The notes under the pieces: model-generated
What the model saw: only the letters and a program-made list of their open reading frames with translations
Database searches by the model: none
What the model was told of the DNA's origin: nothing
Made by a program: the position numbers and the translations under genes
Source: Desulfobacterales bacterium
GTDB taxonomy: Bacteria; Desulfobacterota; Desulfobacteria; Desulfobacterales; UBA11574
Assembly (NCBI GenBank): GCA_012974475.1
Contig: JAAXQD010000094.1
Location: 1 to 9,727 of the forward strand
Direction: 5' to 3'
Length of the DNA stretch: 9,727 bases
In this document: positions 1-6,826 of the stretch, piece by piece
Position numbering within the stretch: position 1 is the stretch's first letter
Layout: each line of letters begins with the position of its first letter

Positions 1-6
1 CTATAA

Positions 7-14
7 AAGGAGGT
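7..14 (+). promoter_or_regulatory. Strong Shine-Dalgarno of the patatin gene
   Basis: AAGGAGGT lies 6 nt before the ATG at 21. This near-perfect anti-16S match fixes the start of the first gene. Its promoter must lie outside the window. Confidence 0.8.
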
Positions 15-20
15 AACGTT

Positions 21-1223
21 ATGACATTAAGGACAACCAAAGACGTACTAACTCTTGTGAGTCGTTTGGTCGCTATTGGGCTCATAGTGACAATTACCAG
101 TTGTGCAAGTGCACCGAAGCGGCATCCGGTACCACCGAGCCACATTACAAAAGTTAGTATTCCAGGTATTTCAGAAGCCCGATTCTGGGGCGATGAGTGG
201 CCGAAGTTCTCAAAGGAAAAACTCGAGACGTTCACGGATGCTGAATTTCGCCAATATTTTTCCGCGATCTACAAAGAGCCTCACAATTACCTTGCAATCT
301 CTGGCGGCGGTGCCAACGGGGCATTCGGAGCTGGACTGCTCTTGGGATGGACTGCAACCGGCACACGGCCCGAGTTCACCATGGTGACAGGGGTCAGCAC
401 CGGTGCTCTAACGGCACCGTTTGCGTTCCTCGGTCCTGACTATGACGATGAGTTAAAAACCGTCTATACCACCACCTCTACCAAGGACATCGTCGAGGAA
501 CGAAATATCATCACCGCTGTTTTTGGTGACTCGATGGCCGACACGAAGCCCCTACAGGCACTGATTGCCAAGTATATCAATTCCAACGTGATAGACGCCA
601 TTGCTCGGGAACATAAGAGAGGACGACGCCTGTTCGTTGGTACTGTAAACCTCGATGCAGGTCGGTCCGTTATCTGGAACATCGGGACCATTGCTGCCAG
701 CGATTCTCCGCATAAGATTGAATTGATACACGATATACTCCGCGCCTCAGCCTCAATACCAGTTGCGTTTCCACCCGTGGTGATTACGGTAGAAATCAAC
801 GGCAAGCGCTTCGACGAGATGCATGTGGATGGCGGTACAGGGTCTCAGGTATTCGTTTACCCTGCAGCCATGGATTTTAGACAAATAACCCAGAAGCTTA
901 AGGTACAGGGTGATCCCAAGGTTTACGTGGTTAGGAACTCCTTCCTGGAGCCTGATTACAATGGTGTAAAACGCAGGATATTTTCCATTGCGTCCCGCAC
1001 CATAGATTCACTCATCAGGACACAAGGCATAGGGGATCTCTACAAAATCTATTCTCTTTGCGAGCGAGACGGAAATGACTTTAACCTGGCTTACATCCCG
1101 TCGGATTTCGCGGAGGAGCCCACCGAAGGCTTCGATCCGGAATACATGGGCAAACTTTTCGATCTTGGCTACCAGATGGCGAAGTCGGGATATCCATGGA
1201 AAAAGGCACCACCGGGCTTTTGA
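21..1223 (+). CDS. Patatin-like phospholipase, predicted lipoprotein
   Basis: This 400-aa protein is a predicted serine acyl hydrolase of the patatin family, which cleaves acyl esters of phospholipids or other lipids with a Ser-Asp dyad. The whole motif set is visible: the glycine-rich oxyanion loop GGGANGAFGAG at residues 95-105, the nucleophile elbow GVSTG at 124-128 (Ser126), the ASASIPVAFPP segment at 242-252, and the DGG motif with Asp270. The N-terminus has a basic start (R4, K7, R15), a hydrophobic stretch at about 16-26 and a Cys at 28 preceded by ITS, a slightly non-standard lipobox, so export and lipidation are likely. Most bacterial patatins are cytosolic or secreted effectors; lipoprotein forms are known. 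It is separated from the PHA genes by 680 bp and a terminator-like hairpin, and is probably not part of their operon. Its substrate cannot be told from sequence. Confidence 0.85.
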   Translation: MTLRTTKDVLTLVSRLVAIGLIVTITSCASAPKRHPVPPSHITKVSIPGISEARFWGDEWPKFSKEKLETFTDAEFRQYFSAIYKEPHNYLAISGGGANGAFGAGLLLGWTATGTRPEFTMVTGVSTGALTAPFAFLGPDYDDELKTVYTTTSTKDIVEERNIITAVFGDSMADTKPLQALIAKYINSNVIDAIAREHKRGRRLFVGTVNLDAGRSVIWNIGTIAASDSPHKIELIHDILRASASIPVAFPPVVITVEINGKRFDEMHVDGGTGSQVFVYPAAMDFRQITQKLKVQGDPKVYVVRNSFLEPDYNGVKRRIFSIASRTIDSLIRTQGIGDLYKIYSLCERDGNDFNLAYIPSDFAEEPTEGFDPEYMGKLFDLGYQMAKSGYPWKKAPPGF

Positions 1224-1504
1224 CATACGGTTGAGAAAACGCGTTTTTCACGTTGATTCCTATACCGACTTCTGGCCCGTTTTGGTATCGGTTTCCTGAG
1301 TGCTCTGCCCATTGAATCGCAGTTGTAGAGCGTCTTTTACAGAAGCAAAAATTCTGTCTCAGTTGGTGATACCTGCAATAACAACCAAGTATCAAGGGGC
1401 TGAATTTCTGACATAACCAAAACGTATCAACAAACAATAGCTTTTAGACTGTCAGCTATGATGGTGGAAATATCAGAAGTCTAAAATTGTGTGATATCGT
1501 TTTT

Positions 1505-1549
1505 CAATAAGGGTAAATTCTTTGTCGGGGTTTGCCCTTATTGATTTTC
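1505..1549 (+). terminator. Terminator-like hairpin
   Basis: The left arm 1505-1517 (CAATAAGGGTAAA) pairs with the right arm 1531-1543 (TTTGCCCTTATTG) over 13 positions: 12 Watson-Crick pairs and one G-U. The loop is 13 nt and ATTTTC follows. The stem is strong, but the T-run is only four long and the site lies about 280 nt after the patatin stop. It may end the patatin transcript or an unseen small RNA. Confidence 0.5.
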
Positions 1550-1667
1550 TGTGAATATAATGAGATCAATCGACATAAATTGACTTCGGGTTGAGAAACC
1601 AGTGTGCAAAAGTTATGATATATAATGGATTCGTCAAACTGTTCGCACTTCGACTCATATATACCCC

Positions 1668-1696
1668 TTAACTTATTAAATCATTTGAGGTATAAT
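1668..1696 (+). promoter_or_regulatory. Candidate sigma-70 promoter for the phaE operon
   Basis: TTAACT at 1668-1673 (4 of 6 to TTGACA), a 17-bp spacer and a perfect TATAAT at 1691-1696 point toward phaE. Transcription would begin near 1703, giving a 5' leader of about 200 nt. It is the best match to a promoter that I found in the 680-bp gap. Confidence 0.55.
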
Positions 1697-1903
1697 TAGG
1701 TCAGTTCTACGCATAACAGAACGTGAAGGCTTTTTTTCCTTAGCCAACACACAGACTATAGATGGAAGGTATATATTTTACGAAGCAAGATTTCTAAAAA
1801 TGCGATATGATCAAAAGGATCACTGTTTGATATTCTTTTAGATAATTTTTTCGATGATATAAACATTTTCCTTTTCTATGCGCTCAACCGATTGAGGTGA
1901 ATA

Positions 1904-2797
1904 ATGAACGAGAACGAACAAAACAAGTCTGGGCCTGAGACCTTGTTTGCGGACTGGATGAAAACATCCACAGCATTCTGGGAATCGATGGCCTCGACTT
2001 GGCCCGCCTTCAATAAAGCCGGTGGTGTTACACCAGATTCAAAAAGAGATGATAAAACAAGTCGGTTTCAGAAATCATGGGAAAGCACTCAAAAAACCTG
2101 GACAGCATGGTCTCAGATTATCACTGAACCGGAAACCATGGAAACTCTTTTTAAAGAAACCGGGATGCTTCCGGAAATTTTTTTGAAAATCGCCCAAACC
2201 GGCCTGAACAGTTTTGTTCATCTTCAACAGCAATGGCTTGAAAGGGCCGGAAAAGTTCAGGAATCTACAAAATCGTATACGTTTGAAAACTTCGACGAAG
2301 ATGCCCTTAAAGTGTGGACAAAACTCTATGAAACAGAGTTGAGAAAAATTTTCAATATACCGCAATTGGGATTAACGCGATTTTATCAGGAGAAAATGAT
2401 CCGTTCTGTGGATAAATTCAATATGTTTCAATCCAATTTGACTGAATTTTTGCGTCTGTTATCCTTACCCATGGAAAAGTCCTTCCAAGTCCTTCAGGAA
2501 AAGCTGGTGGCATTGGCGGACGAAGGAAATCTTCCTAAAGATTCAAAAGTGTATTACCAGATGTGGATAAAAATTCTGGAAGGAAATTACATGACGCTGC
2601 TTCAATCTTCTGAATACACGAAAATCCTGAATAAAACCCTACATTCTATGTCGGAATTTTCAGAAGCTAAAAAAGATTTATTGCAGGATACCCTTCTGTA
2701 TACACTTCCTATTCCGACGCAAAAGGAGATGGATGAACTGTACAAAGAGATTTACCTTTTAAAAAAGCGAATAAAAGAACTTGAAAATCGTTCATAA
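1904..2797 (+). CDS. phaE: Class III PHA synthase subunit PhaE
   Basis: This is the non-catalytic partner of class III PHA synthase. In Allochromatium-type systems PhaE binds PhaC and is needed for full polymerase activity on the granule surface. The 297-aa protein shows the expected family landmarks: an N-terminal Trp-rich helical region (W18, W26, W33, W66, W69), a central IPQLGLTRFYQEK segment at 152-164, the YYQMWIKILEGNY block at 217-229 followed by SSEY, and a C-terminal LPIPTQKEMDELY segment from 268 leading into a short coiled coil (about 274-294, rich in Lys, Glu and Leu). Its length is close to other PhaE proteins, though somewhat short. GAGGTGA at 1894-1900 lies just before the ATG. 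It begins the plus-strand operon, and phaC follows after 96 bp. Function comes from family resemblance and linkage to phaC. Confidence 0.9.
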   Translation: MNENEQNKSGPETLFADWMKTSTAFWESMASTWPAFNKAGGVTPDSKRDDKTSRFQKSWESTQKTWTAWSQIITEPETMETLFKETGMLPEIFLKIAQTGLNSFVHLQQQWLERAGKVQESTKSYTFENFDEDALKVWTKLYETELRKIFNIPQLGLTRFYQEKMIRSVDKFNMFQSNLTEFLRLLSLPMEKSFQVLQEKLVALADEGNLPKDSKVYYQMWIKILEGNYMTLLQSSEYTKILNKTLHSMSEFSEAKKDLLQDTLLYTLPIPTQKEMDELYKEIYLLKKRIKELENRS

Positions 2798-2893
2798 GGA
2801 TATCGACTGACCTGTTGAAATTTTATTGCGCAACAAGCAGTTTAGTCGTCAAATCCGAAATCTCAAATCCAGGATCGGATTGGAGGTGATTTC

Positions 2894-4072
2894 ATGGCTC
2901 AACCCAAAATATCTGTCGATCTAATTTTATCCAAACTGGCCGAGGAGGCAGAAAAGGCCGGGGAAAGCGCTCAAAAAGCGTCGGATGTGTTGCTTGAATC
3001 CCTTGAAACCAAGATTGCCGTCACACCTTACGATGTTGTTTATGAAGAAGATCGGGTAAAATTGAAGCACTATAAGCCGACCGTTGAAATTCAACTCAAA
3101 CGGCCCCTTCTGATAGTTTACGCGTTGATCAACCGGGAAACCATGCTTGATCTTCAGCCCGGAAGGAGCGTGGTGCAGAATTTTTTACAAGAAGGGATAG
3201 ACGTCTATATGATCGATTGGGGTTATCCGGCTCGCAAAGACAAGTATCTCACCATCGACGATCATGTGAACGGATATATGGATAATATCGTTGATTTTAT
3301 TCTCGACAAACACAATCTGGATAAAATCCATTTGATGGGCATTTGCATGGGTGGTACGTTCTGTGTTATTTACTCTGCCCTCCATCCCGAGAAAATTAAA
3401 AATATGGTGACCACGGTTACTCCCACAAACTTCGATACCAACCAGGGGTTGTTGCATATCTGGATGAAGGATATGGATGTGGATCGTATTGTAGATACTT
3501 ACGGTAATATTCCTGGAGATATCATGAACATGGGTTTTCTGTTACTTAATCCGGCCCGATTGATGATCGACAAGTATGTGGGGTTTATAGAAAATATGGC
3601 CAACAAAAAATTCGTAGAAAACTTTGTCCGGATGGAAAAATGGATCTTTGACAGCCCGGATGTACCTGGAGAGACTTTTCGACAGTTTGTTCGAGATTGT
3701 TACCAGAAAAATCTGCTGATCCAGAGCAAAATGGAAGTGGGTGGAAAACGTGTAGATTTAAAAAAAATTACCATGCCCCTTTTGAATTATTACGGAAAAT
3801 ATGACCATCTTGTCCCGCCAGAAGCCTGTGAACTGCTTACAGGTAAGGTTGGCAGCAAGGATACCGAAGATATTTGTCTGGACACGGGCCATATTGGTAT
3901 TTATGTGAGTTCAAAGTACCAAAAGGAATTTGTACCCAGAATTGCTCGCTGGCTCAAAAAGAGGGATGAAGACAAAAAGAAGTGTGGAGCAAAAAAAGCA
4001 ACTGCGAAAAAAAGAGTTGCGAAAAAGACCCCCAAAAAAACAGCAGCATTGAAAACTAAAAAGAAAAAATGA
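2894..4072 (+). CDS. phaC: Class III PHA synthase catalytic subunit PhaC, with lysine-rich tail
   Basis: This enzyme polymerises (R)-3-hydroxyacyl-CoA into PHA with release of CoA. The alpha/beta-hydrolase core has the synthase lipase-like box GICMGG at 149-154 with nucleophile Cys151, the catalytic Asp304 in KYDHLVPP (302-309) and the general-base His333 in DTGHIG (330-335). These positions agree closely with Allochromatium vinosum PhaC (Cys149, Asp302, His331). Class III PhaC proteins are usually about 355 aa. This one has 392, and the excess is a very basic tail from about 356 (AKKATAKK, KKTPKK and a final KTKKKKK). The start is set by GGAGGTGA at 2882-2889. It follows phaE, its obligate partner, and the GAF gene follows after only 18 bp, suggesting co-transcription and perhaps translational coupling. 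The synthase call is firm; what the tail does is unknown. Confidence 0.95.
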   Translation: MAQPKISVDLILSKLAEEAEKAGESAQKASDVLLESLETKIAVTPYDVVYEEDRVKLKHYKPTVEIQLKRPLLIVYALINRETMLDLQPGRSVVQNFLQEGIDVYMIDWGYPARKDKYLTIDDHVNGYMDNIVDFILDKHNLDKIHLMGICMGGTFCVIYSALHPEKIKNMVTTVTPTNFDTNQGLLHIWMKDMDVDRIVDTYGNIPGDIMNMGFLLLNPARLMIDKYVGFIENMANKKFVENFVRMEKWIFDSPDVPGETFRQFVRDCYQKNLLIQSKMEVGGKRVDLKKITMPLLNYYGKYDHLVPPEACELLTGKVGSKDTEDICLDTGHIGIYVSSKYQKEFVPRIARWLKKRDEDKKKCGAKKATAKKRVAKKTPKKTAALKTKKKK

Positions 4073-4090
4073 TTTGTTAGGAGACATTCG

Positions 4091-5137
4091 ATGACCAAAA
4101 GAAACAATTATTTTAAAACCTTTTGCAAAATCAGCAAGGCATTTGGAACAACGCTAAGTAAAGAAAAGCTTCTGGACTTGATCGTCCATAGCGCCATCGA
4201 CACCATGGATGCAAAAGCCGCGTGTCTCTTTCTGGCGGATGAAGAAAAGGATGTGTTTATTCCAATGGCTCAGAAAGGATTGTCTGATAACTATCTGCAT
4301 GCAAATCCCATACAAGCCAAGAAAATCGTAGACGAAATCTTAAAAGGGGGATATCTCTCGTTTTACGATGCAACCACGGATCCTCGTCTGGAGAACCTTG
4401 AGGCAAAAAAGACTGAAGGAATCGCTTCCATCCTTTCTGTTCCGGTATTGGTTAAGGATAAAGCCATTGGCATTCTATCCCTTTATACAGGTGAGCCCAG
4501 AGATTTTTCTCAAGACGAGATAGACTTTTTAACTGCACTGGCCGAACAGGGTGGAATCGCCATCGGACAAGCCCGGCTGTTTGAACGGATCAATCAGAAT
4601 TCGACGCTGTTTCTCAATCTAGCCTCCAGCATAAACTCAACTCTGGACATAAAGAAGATTTTACATATTTTGTCGGCTGAAATATGTGAAGCCCTCAATA
4701 TGAAAGGGGTGGCTATACGTCTATTGAACAATGAAACCGGCAACCTGGAGCTTGTTGCAAGCTATGGTTTAAATGAAGAATTTATAAATAAAGGCCCAGT
4801 ATCTGCCGAAAAGAGCATTTCACAGGTCCTTAAAGGGGAAACGATCATTGTTGAAGATGTGGCCACTGACGATCGGATCGAGTACAGAGAGGAGACTCTA
4901 AAAGAGGGTATCGCTTCGATCCTTTGTGTTCCAATAAAGTCCAGGGAAGAGGTCATCGGCGTTATGAAACTTTATAGTGACGCCGTACGAAAGTATCCTC
5001 AAGATGTCATTATCCTGGTGAATGCTCTGGCTCATACCGGTGGACTGGCCATCCAAAATGCCTCCATGTATCTCAGCCTGCAAGAGGATAAAAAATCGTT
5101 GGAAGAGGATATATGGAGCCATAGGTCCTGGTTTTAA
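4091..5137 (+). CDS. Tandem GAF-domain protein, possible sensor or regulator
   Basis: This 348-aa soluble protein contains two GAF domains, at about residues 21-160 and 185-325. Each has the family pattern of an N-terminal helix, a core strand set and a closing helix. The two repeats match at their ends: EGIASILSVPVLVKDKAIGILSLYTG at its core (EGIASIL, 109-115) and EGIASILCVPIKSREEVIG-type sequence (EGIASIL, 272-278), each followed by a G-[IV]-[LM]-x-LY strand. No kinase, GGDEF, HTH or response-regulator domain is attached, and the protein ends EEDIWSHRSWF, which looks like a natural end. GAF domains bind small ligands such as cyclic nucleotides, 2-oxoacids or haem, or mediate dimerisation. 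No ligand can be named here. It sits 18 bp after phaC with AGGAGA before its ATG, so it is probably made with the synthase and may report metabolic state to it. Confidence 0.85.
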   Translation: MTKRNNYFKTFCKISKAFGTTLSKEKLLDLIVHSAIDTMDAKAACLFLADEEKDVFIPMAQKGLSDNYLHANPIQAKKIVDEILKGGYLSFYDATTDPRLENLEAKKTEGIASILSVPVLVKDKAIGILSLYTGEPRDFSQDEIDFLTALAEQGGIAIGQARLFERINQNSTLFLNLASSINSTLDIKKILHILSAEICEALNMKGVAIRLLNNETGNLELVASYGLNEEFINKGPVSAEKSISQVLKGETIIVEDVATDDRIEYREETLKEGIASILCVPIKSREEVIGVMKLYSDAVRKYPQDVIILVNALAHTGGLAIQNASMYLSLQEDKKSLEEDIWSHRSWF

Positions 5138-5138
5138 G

Positions 5139-5163
5139 TTTTTCGTGCCTTTGTGGTGAAAAA
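5139..5163. repeat. Degenerate inverted repeat in the GAF-phaJ spacer
   Basis: TTTTTC (5139-5144) and GAAAAA (5158-5163) flank GTGCCTTTGTGGT. Two G-U pairs extend the stem. It starts two bases after the GAF stop codon. A short AT-rich hairpin without a T-run after it is a poor terminator. The central text resembles intergenic strings I have seen in many bacterial genomes, but this is recollection only. Confidence 0.25.
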
Positions 5164-5231
5164 AAATTCCTTTTTGGTTCTCCGTCTCAGGCAGATCCAG
5201 ATTAGGATTCATAAATGAAAGGGGTTTTAAA

Positions 5232-5660
5232 ATGATAGGAAAAACCATCGGTGAACTAAAAATAGGCGATACGGCTGAGTTTGCAAAAACTGTCTCAGAA
5301 TCTGATATCTATTTATATGCTGGAATAACCGGCGATTTTAATCCTGCCCACATTAACGAGGATTATGCTAAAAATACCTTTTTCAAGACCCGCATTGCCC
5401 ATGGTATGCTGTCGGCAGGTTTCATTTCCACCGTAATAGGAAACGAACTTCCCGGCACAGGCAGCATTTATGTTAAACAGGATTTGAGATTTTTAGCGCC
5501 TGTACGAATTGGCGATACCATTACCGCCCGCGTAGAAGTGATAGAAATCATGGATGGGAAAAACCGGGTCCGGTTAAAAACCGTCTGTGTGAATCAGGAG
5601 GGCACCCAGGTTTTAGATGGAGAGGCTATTGTCAGTCCTCCTAAGCCGCTCAAAAAATAA
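5232..5660 (+). CDS. phaJ: (R)-specific enoyl-CoA hydratase, MaoC/PhaJ type
   Basis: The enzyme hydrates trans-2-enoyl-CoA to (R)-3-hydroxyacyl-CoA, linking fatty-acid beta-oxidation to PHA synthesis. The 142-aa single hot-dog domain carries the hydratase-2 motif YAGITGDFNPAHINEDYA (29-46). Asp35 and His40 keep the five-residue spacing of the catalytic Asp31/His36 of Aeromonas caviae PhaJ. The RIAHGML segment at 54-60 is also typical of the family. Length is close to the usual 130-140 aa of short PhaJ proteins. GAAAGGGG (5217-5224) precedes the ATG. It lies 94 bp after the GAF gene and near two PHA synthase genes, which supports the PhaJ role over other MaoC-like functions. Preferred chain length cannot be read from the sequence. 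No clear terminator follows. Confidence 0.88.
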   Translation: MIGKTIGELKIGDTAEFAKTVSESDIYLYAGITGDFNPAHINEDYAKNTFFKTRIAHGMLSAGFISTVIGNELPGTGSIYVKQDLRFLAPVRIGDTITARVEVIEIMDGKNRVRLKTVCVNQEGTQVLDGEAIVSPPKPLKK

Positions 5661-5705
5661 AATCACCTATAGTTTATTGAAAAGTTACTAAATCGAGGAG
5701 AGGAT

Positions 5706-5834
5706 ATGCTGGGAGAATACCCCAAAGAGATTGTTTTACAGGACGGTTTCAGATGTATGCTAAGGCCAATGACCAGGGACGATCAAGATGCACTCTATCC
5801 CTTGGATCCCAGACGCAATCCGCCATGGATATAA
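5706..5834 (+). pseudogene. GNAT acetyltransferase, 5' fragment only
   Basis: A 42-codon reading frame starts at an ATG preceded by GAGGAGAGG (5695-5703). Its first 31 residues (MLGEYPKEIVLQDG, then LRPMTRDDQDALY) look like the opening of a GNAT-family N-acetyltransferase: the beta-1 strand with its LRP motif and the acidic DD that starts helix 1. After Tyr31 the frame runs antisense into the 3' end of the downstream dehydrogenase gene and stops after 11 unrelated residues (PLDPRRNPPWI). The acetyl-CoA-binding core is absent, and I do not find the remainder in the window. It was probably the last gene of the phaE-phaC-GAF-phaJ operon before a deletion or inversion. The ribosome site is intact, so a short peptide could still be made. 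The GNAT call rests on about 31 residues. Confidence 0.6.
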
Positions 5835-6589
5835 AAGACATCTCCGGCCAGAGCTTCGTTTCGATAGATATCCCCAACCAAAGCAGCCACTTCTTCCGGC
5901 TCAACAAGACGTCCAATGGGGACCTGCGCTAGAATTTTGTCCAGAACTTTTTGAGGCATGCCTTTTACCATAGGCGTTCCCACATATCCGGGTGCTACGG
6001 CTACACAGCGAATTTTGTCGGCAAGCCCGCGCCTGAAAAACTCCGCTGTAATGACTTTGGGCATAACCGACATCGCCGCCTTGCTGGAGGAATAATTGAT
6101 CTGACCTGCCGTGCCCAGAGAACCGGTGGAAGATACCAGACAAATCAGCCCTTTGCAGTTATGGTTGATCATTTGTTCTACGCATTCACGAACGGTCAAA
6201 AAGACACCGGTCAGATTGATATCAATCACCATCTGAAATTGTTCCAATGACATTTTCCTATTAACTTTCCCGGTTTCTCTGTCCGTGGAAAGCATTAGTC
6301 CATCCTTGATGATTCCTGCAAAGGGGGCAACCAGATTGATTTGCCCAAACTTTTCAATTGCAATATCAGCCAGTCTGGCGCAATCATCTTCTTTGGTCAC
6401 ATTACAGAGCACTGTAGCAACTTCACCATTAAGCGCTTTGATTTCAGTTTCGGCCTGCTCCAGAAATTTTTCGGCCACATCCGCGATAACCACCTTGCCG
6501 CCGTTTTTAACCCAGTATTTAGCAACAGCCAGGCCAATACCACCACCGCCGCCGGTAATAACCGCAACTGATCCCTTGATGTCCAGCAT
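5795..6589 (-). CDS. Short-chain dehydrogenase/reductase (FabG/PhaB-like)
   Basis: This 264-aa classical SDR would interconvert a hydroxyl and a keto group using a nicotinamide cofactor. The Rossmann glycine motif TGGGGGIG is at 12-19. Asp37 at the end of strand 2 (VVIADV) suggests preference for NAD(H) over NADP(H). The catalytic residues are Asn125, Ser153/Ser154, Tyr166 and Lys170 (YSSSK). The usual NNAG after strand 4 is replaced by PFAG (89-92), and a charged stretch at about 101-113 lengthens the region before helix 4. Its setting suggests an acetoacetyl-CoA or 3-hydroxyacyl-CoA reductase or dehydrogenase serving PHA metabolism, but SDR sequence alone does not give the substrate. It has its own promoter and a G-rich ribosome site (AAGGGGGG, 6598-6605). 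Its TAG stop overlaps the Tyr codon of the broken GNAT gene on the other strand. Confidence 0.85.
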   Translation of the reverse strand: MLDIKGSVAVITGGGGGIGLAVAKYWVKNGGKVVIADVAEKFLEQAETEIKALNGEVATVLCNVTKEDDCARLADIAIEKFGQINLVAPFAGIIKDGLMLSTDRETGKVNRKMSLEQFQMVIDINLTGVFLTVRECVEQMINHNCKGLICLVSSTGSLGTAGQINYSSSKAAMSVMPKVITAEFFRRGLADKIRCVAVAPGYVGTPMVKGMPQKVLDKILAQVPIGRLVEPEEVAALVGDIYRNEALAGDVFYIHGGLRLGSKG

Positions 6590-6610
6590 ATATCTTTCCC
6601 CCCTTGGAGT

Positions 6611-6639
6611 ATTTTAGCTTTATTAAACAACGATCTCAA
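6611..6639 (-). promoter_or_regulatory. Candidate sigma-70 promoter for the SDR gene
   Basis: Read on the minus strand, TTGAGA (6639-6634) and TAAAAT (6616-6611) are separated by 17 bp, each matching consensus at 5 of 6. Transcription would start near 6604, at the G-rich ribosome site, leaving a leader of about 15 nt. The promoter lies between the MITE-like element and the SDR, so the gene need not depend on read-through from the upstream module. Confidence 0.55.
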
Positions 6640-6671
6640 CACAGCATTCAGGTAATACCCCTCCATTTGTT

Positions 6672-6826
6672 ACTAACTAGTGTCTATCCATAAATGAGGA
6701 TTTTTGTTCAAGATCAAGGCCTGCGAAAAAAATAACCACAAGCATATATTTGATATTCTGAGGATTATTTTTTGAGCATAACGCAGAGATTGGGCAAAAA
6801 GACCATTTATGGATGAGCACTAACTA
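6672..6826. mobile_element. MITE-like palindromic element, about 145 bp
   Basis: Terminal inverted repeats at 6679-6696 and 6804-6821 match at 15 of 18 positions (AGTG, three differences, then ATCCATAAATG). Further blocks pair inward in order: TTTTTG (6701-6706) with CAAAAA (6795-6800), CTGCG (6721-6725) with CGCAG (6782-6786), and AAAAAATAA (6727-6735) with TTATTTTTT (6765-6773). The whole unit could fold into one long hairpin. The octamer ACTAACTA flanks it at 6672-6679 and 6819-6826. Part of this is probably a target-site duplication, though it overlaps the palindrome ends, so exact borders are uncertain. No transposase frame is inside. It fits a non-autonomous miniature element mobilised by a transposase elsewhere. 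It sits directly after the stop codon of the 162-aa gene. Confidence 0.7.

Larger units (their letters stand above)
1224..1903. other. 680-bp intergenic region between patatin gene and phaE
   Basis: I see no convincing gene here. Open frames running in from the patatin gene are shadows with no ribosome site or recognisable protein. The region holds a 12-bp palindrome AAAACGCGTTTT at 1236-1247 just after the patatin stop, a long hairpin at 1505-1543, and a promoter at 1668-1696 that leaves a leader of about 200 nt before phaE. In that leader a small inverted repeat (GTTCT at 1704-1708, AGAAC at 1718-1722) precedes a T7 run at 1731-1737, but the 8-nt gap between repeat and T-run makes it a poor terminator. 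Just before phaE, CTCAA (1883-1887) can pair with TTGAG (1892-1896), overlapping the ribosome binding site. Confidence 0.6.

Noticed and set aside
21..1223. Patatin protein as an intracellular PHA depolymerase
   Set aside because: Its lipoprotein signal predicts a location outside the cytoplasm, and a large gap with a hairpin separates it from the PHA operon. Nothing in the motifs points to PHA as substrate.
1236..1247. AAAACGCGTTTT palindrome as the patatin terminator
   Set aside because: The stem has no loop-forming centre and little GC content, so it is weak as an RNA hairpin even with T5 following.
1081..1437. 118-codon minus-strand open frame at the patatin 3' end and beyond
   Set aside because: It overlaps the real patatin gene, has no ribosome site I can see, and its translation has an implausible Cys/Pro/Arg mixture with no recognisable domain.
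1704..1737. GTTCT/AGAAC repeat with T7 run as an attenuator in the phaE leader
   Set aside because: The stem is only 5 bp and the T-run begins 8 nt after it, so it does not fit an intrinsic terminator.
6285..6617. Plus-strand open frames opposite the SDR gene
   Set aside because: They are antisense shadows of a confident Rossmann-fold gene; the low-complexity Pro and Ala runs reflect its glycine codons.
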